From positions 3,286,001 through 3,350,000 of the forward strand of contig OZ251530.1 of the NCBI GenBank assembly GCA_965243095.1: a DNA stretch of 64,000 bases, read 5' to 3'. The notes below the pieces were generated by a model. That model had not been told where the DNA came from and searched no databases. It saw nothing but the letters and a program-made list of their open reading frames with translations. The position numbers and the translations under genes are program-made. Shown in pieces: positions 8,069 through 16,462 of this stretch; the first letter of the stretch is position 1; every line of letters starts with the position of its first letter. This stretch comes from VXYL01 sp965243095 (GTDB lineage Bacteria; Pseudomonadota; Gammaproteobacteria; Pseudomonadales; Azotimanducaceae).

Positions 8069-8680
8069 GTGATCCGAGACGCTTTCGGCCGCGGCCTTGA
8101 CCGCATCGACCGCGCTTTGGGCGTTGTGGAAAACGCCTTCAATCTGCTCGCCGGGGCGTTGATTTTCGCGCTGATGCTGCTGGGCGTGGCGCAGATCGTG
8201 CTGCGGGTGGTGTTCGGCGCACCGATTCTCGGCCACAACGACATCGTGGAGGTGTCGATGGTGGGCTTCGCCGTGCTCTCCATCGCCTTCGTGCAGCGTG
8301 TCGGCGGCCACGTGCGCATGGAGCTGGTGCTGTCGCGCTTGCGCGGGCGTCCTCTGTGGCTGGTGGAAGCCGGCGGCGTCTTGCTGGCCGCCTTCATCGT
8401 GGCGGTGCTCATTCCCTATTCCTACGCCCACTTCGAGCGCGCCTATCTGTTCGGCGACAGCACCGGCACCATCGAACTGCCCACTTGGCCGGCCAAGCTG
8501 GTGGTGCCGCTGGCGCTTGGGATGTTGCTGCTGCGCCTGCTGCTGCAATGCGCCGGATACCTGCGGCTCGCACGCCACCCGCACTACGCGCCGGTGGCCG
8601 TGCCGGTGCTGCAGGACGCCGCCACGCAAGCGCAACGCGAGATCGCGCTGGCCGGCGGCGAGGGGGAGCGAGCATCGTGA
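8069..8680 (+). CDS. dctQ: TRAP transporter small membrane subunit, DctQ family
   Basis: 203-aa membrane protein with four predicted helices (about residues 25-45, 55-75, 92-112 and 138-158), the usual DctQ topology. It supports DctM in the inner membrane and helps dock the binding protein. The segment HNDIVEVSMVGFAVLSIAF is typical of the family. Start is GTG at 8069, 24 nt after dctP; its TGA overlaps the GTG of dctM. The C-terminal 45 residues are a soluble extension (RHPHYAPVAVPVLQDAATQ) of no evident function. Confidence 0.88.
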   Translation: MIRDAFGRGLDRIDRALGVVENAFNLLAGALIFALMLLGVAQIVLRVVFGAPILGHNDIVEVSMVGFAVLSIAFVQRVGGHVRMELVLSRLRGRPLWLVEAGGVLLAAFIVAVLIPYSYAHFERAYLFGDSTGTIELPTWPAKLVVPLALGMLLLRLLLQCAGYLRLARHPHYAPVAVPVLQDAATQAQREIALAGGEGERAS

Positions 8681-10035
8681 CCGGCTTGGACCCGTTCTGG
8701 GTGGGCATCGGCGGCGTGGCGCTGTTGATAGCGCTTGTCGCGCTGGGGGTGCGCGTGTTCGTGGCCGCGGCGCTGGCCGGTTTCGTCGGATTGCTGTGCC
8801 TGAAGGGCTGGGATGTCGCCGCCGCGGTGGCCGGGACGATTCCGCACTCGAAGACCGTCACCTACACGCTGTCGGTGCTGCCGCTGTTCATCCTCATCGG
8901 CTTCCTCGCCTTCCACGCCGGTTTGACCGGACGCTTGTTCGAGGCGGCGCGGCGGTGGGTGGGCTGGGTGCCCGGCGGCCTGGCGGTTTCCACCGTGCTC
9001 GCCAGCGCCGGGTTCGCGGCGGTGTCCGGCGCTTCCACCGCCACCGCCGCGGTGTTCTCGCGGGTGGCCATCCCGGACATGCTCGGCAACCGCTACGGCA
9101 AACGCCTCACCGCCGGCGTGGTGGCCGCCGGCGGCACGTTGGCGTCGCTCATTCCGCCATCGGCCATCCTCGTCATCTACGCCATCATCGTGGAGGAGTC
9201 CGTGGGCAAGCTGCTGCTCGCGGGCTTGCTGCCGGGGCTGGTCTCGGTGCTCATCTACGCCGCCATCATCGTCGGCCTGTGCGTGGTGAAGCCGGAACTC
9301 GGCCGGCCCATCGGCGGCTTCACCTGGCGGCAGCGCTTCGCCAGCCTGCCCGGCGCGCTGCCCATCTTCCTCGTGGTGGCGGTGATCTTCGGCGCACTCT
9401 ACACCGGCGCGGCCACGGCCACCGAGGCCGGGGCGCTGGGCGCGCTGATCGTCTTCCTGCTCTACCTCGGCCGGGCTTGGCGGCAGCGCTCCCTGACGCA
9501 GATGGGCGGGTGCCTGCGCGAAGCCCTGATGGAAACCGCCAAGCTCACGGTGATGATCTTCACGCTGATCTGGGGCGTCTTCCTGTTCGTGCGCTTCCTC
9601 GGCTTCGCCGGGCTGCCGGCGGCGTTCGCGGACTGGGTGGTGGCGCTGGACATGCCGCCGCTGCTCATCATCGTCTGCATCCTGCTGGCCTACGCCGTGC
9701 TGGGCATGTTCATGGACGCCATCGGCATGCTGGTGCTGACGCTGCCGGTGGTGTACCCGGCGGTGGTCGCCCTCGGCTACGACCCTATCTGGTTCGGCAT
9801 CGTGGTGGTGAAGATGGCGGAAATCTGCCTCATCACCCCGCCCATCGGCCTGAACTGCTTCGTGGTGGCCGGCGTGGCCCGCGAACTACGCGGGCCGGGT
9901 GGCGAATCGCTGGCCATCCCGCTGCAGGACGTCTTCCGCGGCATCGGCCCGTTCTTCGCCGCCGACGTGCTGACGGTGGCGGTGCTGCTGGCGCTGCCGG
10001 AGGTGGTGCTCTGGCTGCCGCGGACGATGGGCTGA
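8677..10035 (+). CDS. dctM: TRAP transporter large permease subunit, DctM family
   Basis: 452-aa polytopic permease with about 12 membrane segments, the sodium- or proton-coupled channel of the TRAP system. Family signatures are GFAAVSGASTATAAVFSRVA near residues 110-130, ASLIPPSAILVIYAI near 165 and LITPPIGLNCFVVAGVA near 390. The two PPS/PPI hairpins reflect the internal pseudo-repeat of these permeases. Start GTG 8677 overlaps the stop of dctQ (GTGA). A hairpin repeat follows the gene and probably ends the operon. Confidence 0.92.
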   Translation: MTGLDPFWVGIGGVALLIALVALGVRVFVAAALAGFVGLLCLKGWDVAAAVAGTIPHSKTVTYTLSVLPLFILIGFLAFHAGLTGRLFEAARRWVGWVPGGLAVSTVLASAGFAAVSGASTATAAVFSRVAIPDMLGNRYGKRLTAGVVAAGGTLASLIPPSAILVIYAIIVEESVGKLLLAGLLPGLVSVLIYAAIIVGLCVVKPELGRPIGGFTWRQRFASLPGALPIFLVVAVIFGALYTGAATATEAGALGALIVFLLYLGRAWRQRSLTQMGGCLREALMETAKLTVMIFTLIWGVFLFVRFLGFAGLPAAFADWVVALDMPPLLIIVCILLAYAVLGMFMDAIGMLVLTLPVVYPAVVALGYDPIWFGIVVVKMAEICLITPPIGLNCFVVAGVARELRGPGGESLAIPLQDVFRGIGPFFAADVLTVAVLLALPEVVLWLPRTMG

Positions 10036-10037
10036 AG

Positions 10038-10080
10038 GCGCGACCGCGCGGACGTGTGCGAGTCTACTCTGCAAACTCAG
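10038..10080. repeat. Double-hairpin intergenic repeat, copy 2
   Basis: Just after the dctM stop. GAGTCTACTCTGCAAACTC (10060-10078) agrees with the palindrome at 5873-5891 in 15 of 19 positions, and the GC-rich flank (GGCGCGACCGCGCGGACG) resembles the flank of the first copy. The palindrome has decayed in the left arm. The remainder up to 10197 has no gene and no further clear signal. Confidence 0.5.
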
Positions 10081-10197
10081 CGCCTTAGTGTCGCTCGCTG
10101 AGGTGATGCTGCACACAATGGTCAGCAGCTGAGCGAACGCCGGTGTCCGCAGGCGGCCAGTTGCTCCAGCCAATCCACCACCGGCAGGCCGTTGCCT

Positions 10198-12270
10198 TTA
10201 GAGGAAGGCGACGTAGCTGGCGCAGAGCTGTTGGCGGTTGCGGTCGAATTCGCCGGCATCGAAGTTCAGCAGCCCCACGAGCTCCTCGCGCGAGACGCCT
10301 TCAGCGACATCCTCCGCCCGCACATGCGGCACTTTCAAGGTTTGGCACAGCTCCAACATGCGCATGTCGTGAACGACGCAGAGGCTCGGCACTCCCGCTT
10401 GCAATCCCAGGATCGTGCCGTGGATGCGCGTGCCGACCACGAAGTCGAATTGCCGGTAGTGGGCGAGCCAGCTAGGGACATCGTAGAACGCGCTGCCGTG
10501 GCGTTGCATCCAACGGACGAACTCGGCCACCGTCAGGTCCGGCCCAACATAGTCGCGGCACTTGGCGAGATTGTCCTTGGGGATGCGCTCGGCCTCGCCG
10601 CTCGCCAGCCGCACCAGCGCCAGCGGGCTTTGCACGACGTAGCCGCCCGGGTGGGTCACCAGGTTGGCCAGCGATGCCTCAAGCCGGCGTAGGTGCCGCC
10701 AGCCGTGGTGGCCCGCTGCCACCGCCACCCGCTCCGGCGGGCGGATGTTGGCGGCGATGCGCTCCCCCAAGCGCGGGTCGGGATTGAGGAACAGCGATGG
10801 ACAACCAATCACCTCGGCGTGGTCGGCCAGCCCGTGCCGATCCAGCACATAGCGGGTGAAAGACCCGCGCACGCCGATGTTCGGCCGCGGCGTGGGCGCG
10901 TGGTCGACGATTTGCCGCACCCAATCCACCGTGCCGGCGTGCAACTTCGGCATCTGCACGCGCATAGGCCCGCTTTGGGCGCCGAGGCCAATCAGCACCA
11001 TGGGCGCGGAAATGTCGCAAAACGCCTGCGCCGAGACGTGGTAATCGGTGTGGCTGCCAAGCTGGTTCGCCGCCGGCAGCACGGCGATGCCCTCCATCCG
11101 GTTGGCCTGCGCCCACTGCCCATACTCCACCGCCCGCAACCCGCCGCCCAAGTGCGCGTCGATGGCGTGCGCGAAGGCAATGTTGCCGGTGTTCAAGCCA
11201 ACCGCCTCGTACCGGGCCGTCGCGTCGCTGGGTGCCTGCGCCGCCGCTCCCGGGCTCAGCCCGAAGAGGAAAGGCGGCTTGGCGACCGCGCTTTCCGGCG
11301 ACGCCCGCAGCGGCGCACCGCCAAACCAATGGCTGGCCTTGCGCGGCGTTCCGCGCAAGTGGCCCTTCGCCGCCAGGTAGGCGTCGACCGCCTCGGGCCA
11401 CGGCGGCAACGTGCCGAACAGCGCGCTGGCCTTGAGGTTGTCCAACACGCTGTAACGGGGACGTTTGGCGATTACCGGGGATTCGTGGTCGCGCACCCGC
11501 ACTTCGGCGGCAAGCCCCAAGCGCTTCACGATGACGGTCGCGAGCGCGAAGCGGCTGGTCGCGCCGCCGTTCGCCACATGGTACTTGCCCGCCTCGGCGC
11601 CGTCCTTCAGCAGCCGCAGGAGGAAGCGCGCCACGTCCGCCGTCGCGGTCGGCGAGACGTACTGCGAGCGCTCGAACACCTCGCCTTGCCGTGCCGCACG
11701 GATGATCGACTCCACGAAGTTGCCGCGCCCTTGGCCGAACAGCGGCCCGGTGCGCACGATCGTCACGTCGCCGCCTTCGCCAGCGATCTGTTCCGCCAAC
11801 GTCTCGCCAAGCGCCATGGACGCGCCGAGCACGTTGATGGGCCCGGTCGCGTCGTCCTCCAGCCACGGCCGGCTGCGGCGCGGGTCCCTACCGAACACGA
11901 AGTCGCTGCTGATGTGGATGAAGCGCGCCTTCCGTCCGGCGCAATAGAAGGCCAAGTTGCCCACGTTGCGTCCGTTGCGGAGGAACGCAAGCGCAGGATC
12001 CCGCTCCGCCGCGTCCGGGTCGCGCAAGCCGGAGCAGTTGACCAGCGCGTCGAAGCGCAAACTATCAAGGGCGTCAGCGATGGCCCCCCGCCGAGACAAG
12101 TCCAAGCGCTCGCGCCCAACGCAGATCAGATCGACGAGATGGGGCGCGCCGGCGTTCGCCCGCCGCAGTTCCGTGCCGAGCAGACCGGAGGGGCCAAGCA
12201 GCACCGCTTTCAGGAGCTTCGTCCTTGTCCAATCAGCGCGGGTTGGCAGCAGTCGCCGGCGCGGATTCAC
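10198..12270 (-). CDS. Fusion of an RmlD-like reductase domain with a polysaccharide pyruvyl transferase domain
   Basis: 690 aa. Residues about 20-305 form an NAD(P)-binding short-chain/RmlD-like domain (LLGPSGLLGTEL nucleotide loop; FIHISSDFVFG; GPLFGQGRGNFVESII; DVARFLLRLL). Residues about 330-690 match polysaccharide pyruvyl transferases (GLNTGNIAFAHAI; FCDISAPMVLIGLGAQSG; FDFVVGTRIHGTILGLQAG; PSLCVVHDMRMLELC). The active-site YxxxK of RmlD is not found: the expected place reads INVLGASMALGETLA, so the reductase half may only bind nucleotide or sugar. A role in surface glycan synthesis is inferred. The start is uncertain: GTG 12270, overlapping the MFS gene by 38 bp, or GTG 12204, beginning at LLGPSGLLG. 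Last gene of a leftward run. Confidence 0.75.
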   Translation of the reverse strand: MNPRRRLLPTRADWTRTKLLKAVLLGPSGLLGTELRRANAGAPHLVDLICVGRERLDLSRRGAIADALDSLRFDALVNCSGLRDPDAAERDPALAFLRNGRNVGNLAFYCAGRKARFIHISSDFVFGRDPRRSRPWLEDDATGPINVLGASMALGETLAEQIAGEGGDVTIVRTGPLFGQGRGNFVESIIRAARQGEVFERSQYVSPTATADVARFLLRLLKDGAEAGKYHVANGGATSRFALATVIVKRLGLAAEVRVRDHESPVIAKRPRYSVLDNLKASALFGTLPPWPEAVDAYLAAKGHLRGTPRKASHWFGGAPLRASPESAVAKPPFLFGLSPGAAAQAPSDATARYEAVGLNTGNIAFAHAIDAHLGGGLRAVEYGQWAQANRMEGIAVLPAANQLGSHTDYHVSAQAFCDISAPMVLIGLGAQSGPMRVQMPKLHAGTVDWVRQIVDHAPTPRPNIGVRGSFTRYVLDRHGLADHAEVIGCPSLFLNPDPRLGERIAANIRPPERVAVAAGHHGWRHLRRLEASLANLVTHPGGYVVQSPLALVRLASGEAERIPKDNLAKCRDYVGPDLTVAEFVRWMQRHGSAFYDVPSWLAHYRQFDFVVGTRIHGTILGLQAGVPSLCVVHDMRMLELCQTLKVPHVRAEDVAEGVSREELVGLLNFDAGEFDRNRQQLCASYVAFL

Positions 12271-13531
12271 GCACGCGAGCGAGCAACACCGCGCCGATCA
12301 CCAACACCACCGCAATCGACAGAACGCCCAGCCGGGAGCTGCCGGTGGCAAGCCCCGTCACCGCCACTAGCGATGGCCCGATGACGGCGGCGAAGCGCCC
12401 CAGCATGTTGAAGAAGCCGAAGAACTCGCCGCTCCTTTCCGCCGGCACGAAACGGGCGTACAGCGAGCGCGAGAGCGCTTGCACCCCGCCCTGCACCAAG
12501 CCGATCACGGCGGCCAGCACATAGAACTCCACCACGTTCGTGAGGAAATAGGCGTACACCGTCACCCCCACGTACACCGCCACGCCGAAGTACAGCGGCG
12601 GTTTTGGCCCCACCCGCGCCGCCACCAAGCCGAACACCAGCGCAGCGGGAAAGCCGACAAACTGGGTGATCAACAATGCGACGATGAGGCTCGTGGACGG
12701 AAAGCCCAGCGACAGCCCGTAGTCCACCGCCATGCGGATGATGGTGTGGACGCCGTCGATGTAGAAGAAGTACGCCAGCAGAAACAGCCACGCCATGCGG
12801 TGGGCGCGGAAGTCGCGGAACGTCTGCGCCAAGGTGCGGAACGCCGTTGCCGACATGCGTAGGAGACCTGCGGACGCGCGCCCCGCGAGCTCCGCCACAC
12901 GCGCTTCCGGCACGGCGCGGAACAGCGGAATCGAGAACGCCAGCCACCACACCGCCACGGTGACGAACGACAAGCGCACCGCGTCCGCTTGGCCGCTTAA
13001 GCCGAACGCCTCCGGCCACTGCGTCATCGCCACGTTGGCGGCGAACAGCAAGCCGCCGCCGATGTAGCCGAGCGAGAAGCCGAACGCGGACACCTCGTCG
13101 TAACGGCGCGCCGGGCTCACTTGGACGATCAGCGCGTCGTAGAACACGATCGCCCCGGAAAAGCCCACCGAAGCAAGCACATAGATCGCGGCCGCCCACA
13201 ACCAAGCGCCCTGTGGCACCAGCCAAAGCGCCCCGCACATCACCACGCCCAAGCCGGTGAAGACGCCGAGGAAGCGCTTGCGGGCGTCGCCGGCGTCCGC
13301 CAGCGCCCCCAGCAGCGGCGCGCCGAGCAGCAGGAAAACGCTGGCGATGGAACTGGCGAAGCCGAGGCGCGCGGTGCTCACCACCTCCTCCACGCCGTCG
13401 TTCCAGTACTGCTTGAAGAAGATGGGAAAGAAGCCGGCGATCACCGTGGTGGCGAAGGCCGAGTTGCCCCAGTCGTACAGCGCCCACGCGAAGATGCGCC
13501 GGTCTTGGAACAGTTCCCGCACGCGGCGCAT
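12233..13531 (-). CDS. Atg22/UMF1-type MFS transporter
   Basis: 432-aa membrane protein with about 12 helices. The N-terminal FAWALYDWGNSAFATTVIAGFFPIFF is characteristic of the Atg22-like (UMF1) branch of the major facilitator superfamily, whose yeast member exports amino acids from the vacuole. The bacterial substrate is unknown. LGAPLLGALADAGDARKR is the MFS loop 2-3 signature, and FVPAERSGEFFGFFNMLGRFAAVIGP lies in the C-terminal half. ATG 13531 is chosen because it gives the family N-terminus; upstream codons are arginine-rich and not protein-like. It lies 17 nt from the rhomboid gene and overlaps the downstream fusion gene or abuts it. Confidence 0.88.
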   Translation of the reverse strand: MRRVRELFQDRRIFAWALYDWGNSAFATTVIAGFFPIFFKQYWNDGVEEVVSTARLGFASSIASVFLLLGAPLLGALADAGDARKRFLGVFTGLGVVMCGALWLVPQGAWLWAAAIYVLASVGFSGAIVFYDALIVQVSPARRYDEVSAFGFSLGYIGGGLLFAANVAMTQWPEAFGLSGQADAVRLSFVTVAVWWLAFSIPLFRAVPEARVAELAGRASAGLLRMSATAFRTLAQTFRDFRAHRMAWLFLLAYFFYIDGVHTIIRMAVDYGLSLGFPSTSLIVALLITQFVGFPAALVFGLVAARVGPKPPLYFGVAVYVGVTVYAYFLTNVVEFYVLAAVIGLVQGGVQALSRSLYARFVPAERSGEFFGFFNMLGRFAAVIGPSLVAVTGLATGSSRLGVLSIAVVLVIGAVLLARVRESAPATAANPR

Positions 13532-13548
13532 CGGCGTCCTCGCCACCT

Positions 13549-14160
13549 TCAAGCCGCCGGCGGAACGCCGGCGTCGCCGGAATCCTCGCGCGTTGCGGCG
13601 CGACGACTCCAAGCGTAGGCGGCGCGCGCCAGAAAGCCGCCGGCGAGCAGGCCGACTAGATGCGCTTCCCAAGAGATGTGGTCGTCGCGGGGCAGCACGC
13701 CGAAGATCATCCCGCCGTAGAGCACGATGACGAACAGCGCCGCGCCGAGCGAGGAAAGCCGGCGCTCGTAGAGGCCGCGCACCACCAGAAAGCCGAAGTA
13801 GCCGAACACCACGCCGCTCGCGCCGATGTGCGCCGATTCGCGCCCGAACAACCACAGCGCCACGCCGCCGAACACCGTTATCGCCAAGGACACCTTGAAG
13901 AAGTAGCCGGGGCCGCGGCTGATGAGGATGCCGCCGAAGATCAGCAGCGGCGCCGTGTTGGCGAGAAGGTGCGTCACCGAGCCGTGGACGAACGGCATGC
14001 CGAGGATGCCGGCCAAGCCATCCATCCGTCGCGGCAGCACGGCCAAGGTGAACTGGACGCCTTCGTTCACAAACAGCCCGTACAGCGAGACGACCCAGAT
14101 AACGCCCACCGTCGCCAGCAGCACGGCGCCGCGGCGGCGCACGAGTTCGGTATCGATCAC
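13549..14160 (-). CDS. Rhomboid family intramembrane serine protease
   Basis: 203 aa with six predicted membrane helices. The catalytic dyad is intact: S115 in HIGASGVVFGYFGF and H167 in WEAHLVGLLAGG. The conserved HGSVTHLLANTAPL of helix 2 is present. It cleaves membrane-embedded substrates; these are unknown here. Start GTG 14160 sits 11 nt after the PhyH gene. The last residues, GDAGVPPAA, coincide with a small palindromic DNA element (GCCGGCG-GAA-CGCCGGC), suggesting the natural C-terminus was replaced by a repeat. Confidence 0.9.
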   Translation of the reverse strand: MIDTELVRRRGAVLLATVGVIWVVSLYGLFVNEGVQFTLAVLPRRMDGLAGILGMPFVHGSVTHLLANTAPLLIFGGILISRGPGYFFKVSLAITVFGGVALWLFGRESAHIGASGVVFGYFGFLVVRGLYERRLSSLGAALFVIVLYGGMIFGVLPRDDHISWEAHLVGLLAGGFLARAAYAWSRRAATREDSGDAGVPPAA

Positions 14161-14170
14161 GGCGGGCCGC

Positions 14171-15022
14171 TCAAGGCGGCACCGCGTCGGCGCCGAGGCG
14201 TTCCACCAGCCAGCCCTTGAGCGGCACATCCTCGTCCGCCGGCGAGGTGTAGCCGAAGCCGCCGCCGGGCGAGGCGCCGAGCAACTGCCGGCGCACCGGG
14301 TCCGCGTCGGTCAGATAGTGTTCCACGGTCATGTCGTCCCGCGGCCGCAGCCAACGGTAGCTGTAGCCGAGAAACAACACCTTGCGCGTCACCGTGGAGC
14401 TGTTGCGGCCGGCGGCGTGCCACAGGCGGCGGTCGAAGAACACCGCATCGCCGGCCGCGGCACACACCGGCACGGCGCCCGGGTGTTCGGCGTTGGCGTC
14501 CGCCGGCAAGTCCAAGCGGTTGCGCCGGTGGCTGCCGGGCACGACATGCAGATTGCCTCGGTCGGCGGGCCGGGTGTCCGTGAAGAAGAACCCCACCTTC
14601 AACGAAACCCGCGGCCGCGGCTCGCCTTCCAGTTCCAGATTCAAGCGGCCGCTGTCTTGATGCCAGCCCAAGCGGGCGTGTTTCGGCCGGTGGCCGACCG
14701 GCAGCGGCGGCGTGACGATCAGGTGCGAATGGTAGAGCTGGATGTGCCAGCCGAGGATGTCCACCACCTTCATGAACGTGTGCGGCAGGTCGAGCAACGG
14801 CAGGAAACCGGCGTCCTTGCCGATGGCGTCGAGCAGATTCAACGGCTCGTGCGGTTGCAACTGGCGCTTGGCCCGCCACTCGCCGTCCAAGCGCGTCGCC
14901 GCCGCGGCGAGCGCCGCCACCTGTTGCGGCGGCAGCGCGCCCGGCACCAGCAAGTAGCCCTCTTCCTCGAACCGGCGTCGCTCGTCCTCGCTGAGCCGGT
15001 GCCGCAGGCACGCCTCGTCCAT
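14171..15022 (-). CDS. Phytanoyl-CoA dioxygenase (PhyH) family oxygenase
   Basis: 283-aa soluble Fe(II)/2-oxoglutarate-dependent oxygenase. The metal triad is H121 and D123 in LGWHQDSGRLNL and H202 in DRRLWHAAGRNSS, with R206 as the likely 2-oxoglutarate anchor. N-terminal FEEEGYLLVPGAL is typical of the family. Substrates in bacteria are diverse (hydroxylated lipids, ectoine, phosphonates, secondary metabolites), so the reaction is not specified. It lies between a serine hydrolase and a rhomboid gene on the same strand with spacers of 11-20 nt. Confidence 0.88.
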   Translation of the reverse strand: MDEACLRHRLSEDERRRFEEEGYLLVPGALPPQQVAALAAAATRLDGEWRAKRQLQPHEPLNLLDAIGKDAGFLPLLDLPHTFMKVVDILGWHIQLYHSHLIVTPPLPVGHRPKHARLGWHQDSGRLNLELEGEPRPRVSLKVGFFFTDTRPADRGNLHVVPGSHRRNRLDLPADANAEHPGAVPVCAAAGDAVFFDRRLWHAAGRNSSTVTRKVLFLGYSYRWLRPRDDMTVEHYLTDADPVRRQLLGASPGGGFGYTSPADEDVPLKGWLVERLGADAVPP

Positions 15023-15041
15023 GCCGCGCGCCTTTGGGCGG

Positions 15042-16376
15042 CTAATCCACGAGGGCTTGGTTGGCGGCCACTTTCAGGTCGTGGCGCAGATTCCACGGCG
15101 AGCCCATGAGCTGGATCATGCCGATGACCACCATCTCCTCCACCGGATCCACCCAGAACACGGTTCCGGCGGCGCCGCCCCAGCTGTACTCGCCCACCGA
15201 GCCGGGCACGCCGGAGGCCACCACATCCATGTTGATGCCCCAACCGAGGCCGAAACCGAAGCGGCTTTCTTCCAGTTGCGCCGGATCTTCACCCCGCCCA
15301 GCGCCTTCAATGGCCGCCGGCAGGTGGTTGGCCGTCATGAACGCCACGGTTTTCGGGCTGAGCAGGCGCACACCGTCGAGTTCGCCGCCGCGCCGCACCA
15401 TCTCGGCGAAGCGGGCGTAGTCGATGGTGGTGGAAACCAAGCCGCCGCCGCCAGAGAAGAGGCGCGTGTTTTGGTAGCGGGCGAAGGCGTCCGGGTCGTC
15501 ATTTTCCGCCACGGGAATCTGCACCAGTTTCTCGTCGCCGCGGTTCCAATTGTGGTTGGGCAGGAAGCGGTCGCGCTTTTCCTCCGGCACGTTGAAGAAC
15601 GTGTCCTCCATGCCGAGCGGGTCGAAGATGCGCTCCTTCAGGAACACGTCGAAGGACATGCCGCTCAAACGCTGCACCACCAGGCCGGTCACGTCCACCG
15701 CCACGCTGTAGTGCCAGCGCTCGCCCGGCTCGAAGGCCAGCGGCAGCGCGCCGAGGCGTTCGGCGAAGCCGTCCAGGTCCTCGGCGGCGAACAGCTGCGC
15801 CTCGCGGTAGCGCCGGTCCAACGGATCGGCGGGGTTGAAGCCGTAGGAGAGGCCGGCGGTGTGCGTGAGCAGATGGCGCATGGTCATGGTGTTCTCGGCC
15901 GGCACCAACTCGCCGTCCACCAGCACGTTCGGCGAGGCCAGCTCCGGCACGAAATCCGCCACCGGATCCGAGAGGCGGAACTGGCCTTCCTCGTAGAGCA
16001 TCATCGCCGCCACCGCGGTGATGGGCTTGGACATGGAGAAGATGCGGAACAGCGCGTCTTTCGCAAGCGGCCGCTCGTCCGCCGCGCCGCGCTGCCCCAC
16101 CGCCTCGAAGTGGACGATCTTGCCCTTGCGCGCCACCAAGGTGACCACGCCGGCGAGCTTGCCCTCGTCCACATAGCCTTGGCTCATCGCGGTAACGCGG
16201 CGCAAGCGCTCGCTCGACATGCCGACGCTCTCCGCCGCGCCTTCGACCAGATCGCCGGCCGGTTTCTGGATCTTCGCGGCCGGCTGCGATTCGGCCGCGC
16301 CGATGTTCGCGGAAGCCGCCAACAACGCGGCGACAAGCAATGCCGCGACAGTGTGTTTTTGGTGCCCTTGGCCCAT
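15042..16376 (-). CDS. Beta-lactamase-related serine hydrolase (class C/EstB type), exported
   Basis: 444 aa with a signal peptide (TVAALLVAALLAASANIGAAES). The nucleophile motif is SMSK in FRIFSMSKPITAVAAMMLYE, and the second motif is Tyr-Ser in GERWHYSVAVDVTG, as in esterases of the beta-lactamase superfamily; YxN of true AmpC enzymes is not present. LTHTAGLSYG and GLGWGINMD are further family landmarks. It probably hydrolyses esters or D-peptides in the periplasm rather than antibiotics. ATG 16376 is preferred over the upstream start at 16412 because a GGAGG lies about 10 nt upstream and the signal peptide begins there. Confidence 0.85.
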   Translation of the reverse strand: MGQGHQKHTVAALLVAALLAASANIGAAESQPAAKIQKPAGDLVEGAAESVGMSSERLRRVTAMSQGYVDEGKLAGVVTLVARKGKIVHFEAVGQRGAADERPLAKDALFRIFSMSKPITAVAAMMLYEEGQFRLSDPVADFVPELASPNVLVDGELVPAENTMTMRHLLTHTAGLSYGFNPADPLDRRYREAQLFAAEDLDGFAERLGALPLAFEPGERWHYSVAVDVTGLVVQRLSGMSFDVFLKERIFDPLGMEDTFFNVPEEKRDRFLPNHNWNRGDEKLVQIPVAENDDPDAFARYQNTRLFSGGGGLVSTTIDYARFAEMVRRGGELDGVRLLSPKTVAFMTANHLPAAIEGAGRGEDPAQLEESRFGFGLGWGINMDVVASGVPGSVGEYSWGGAAGTVFWVDPVEEMVVIGMIQLMGSPWNLRHDLKVAANQALVD

Positions 16377-16462
16377 GTGGAGTCCCCCCTCCGTTGCCCC
16401 AACAAGACGCATGGGCCGCGACAGCGCCTAAACAGCTAGCCGCACCCATGCACGCGCACAGT

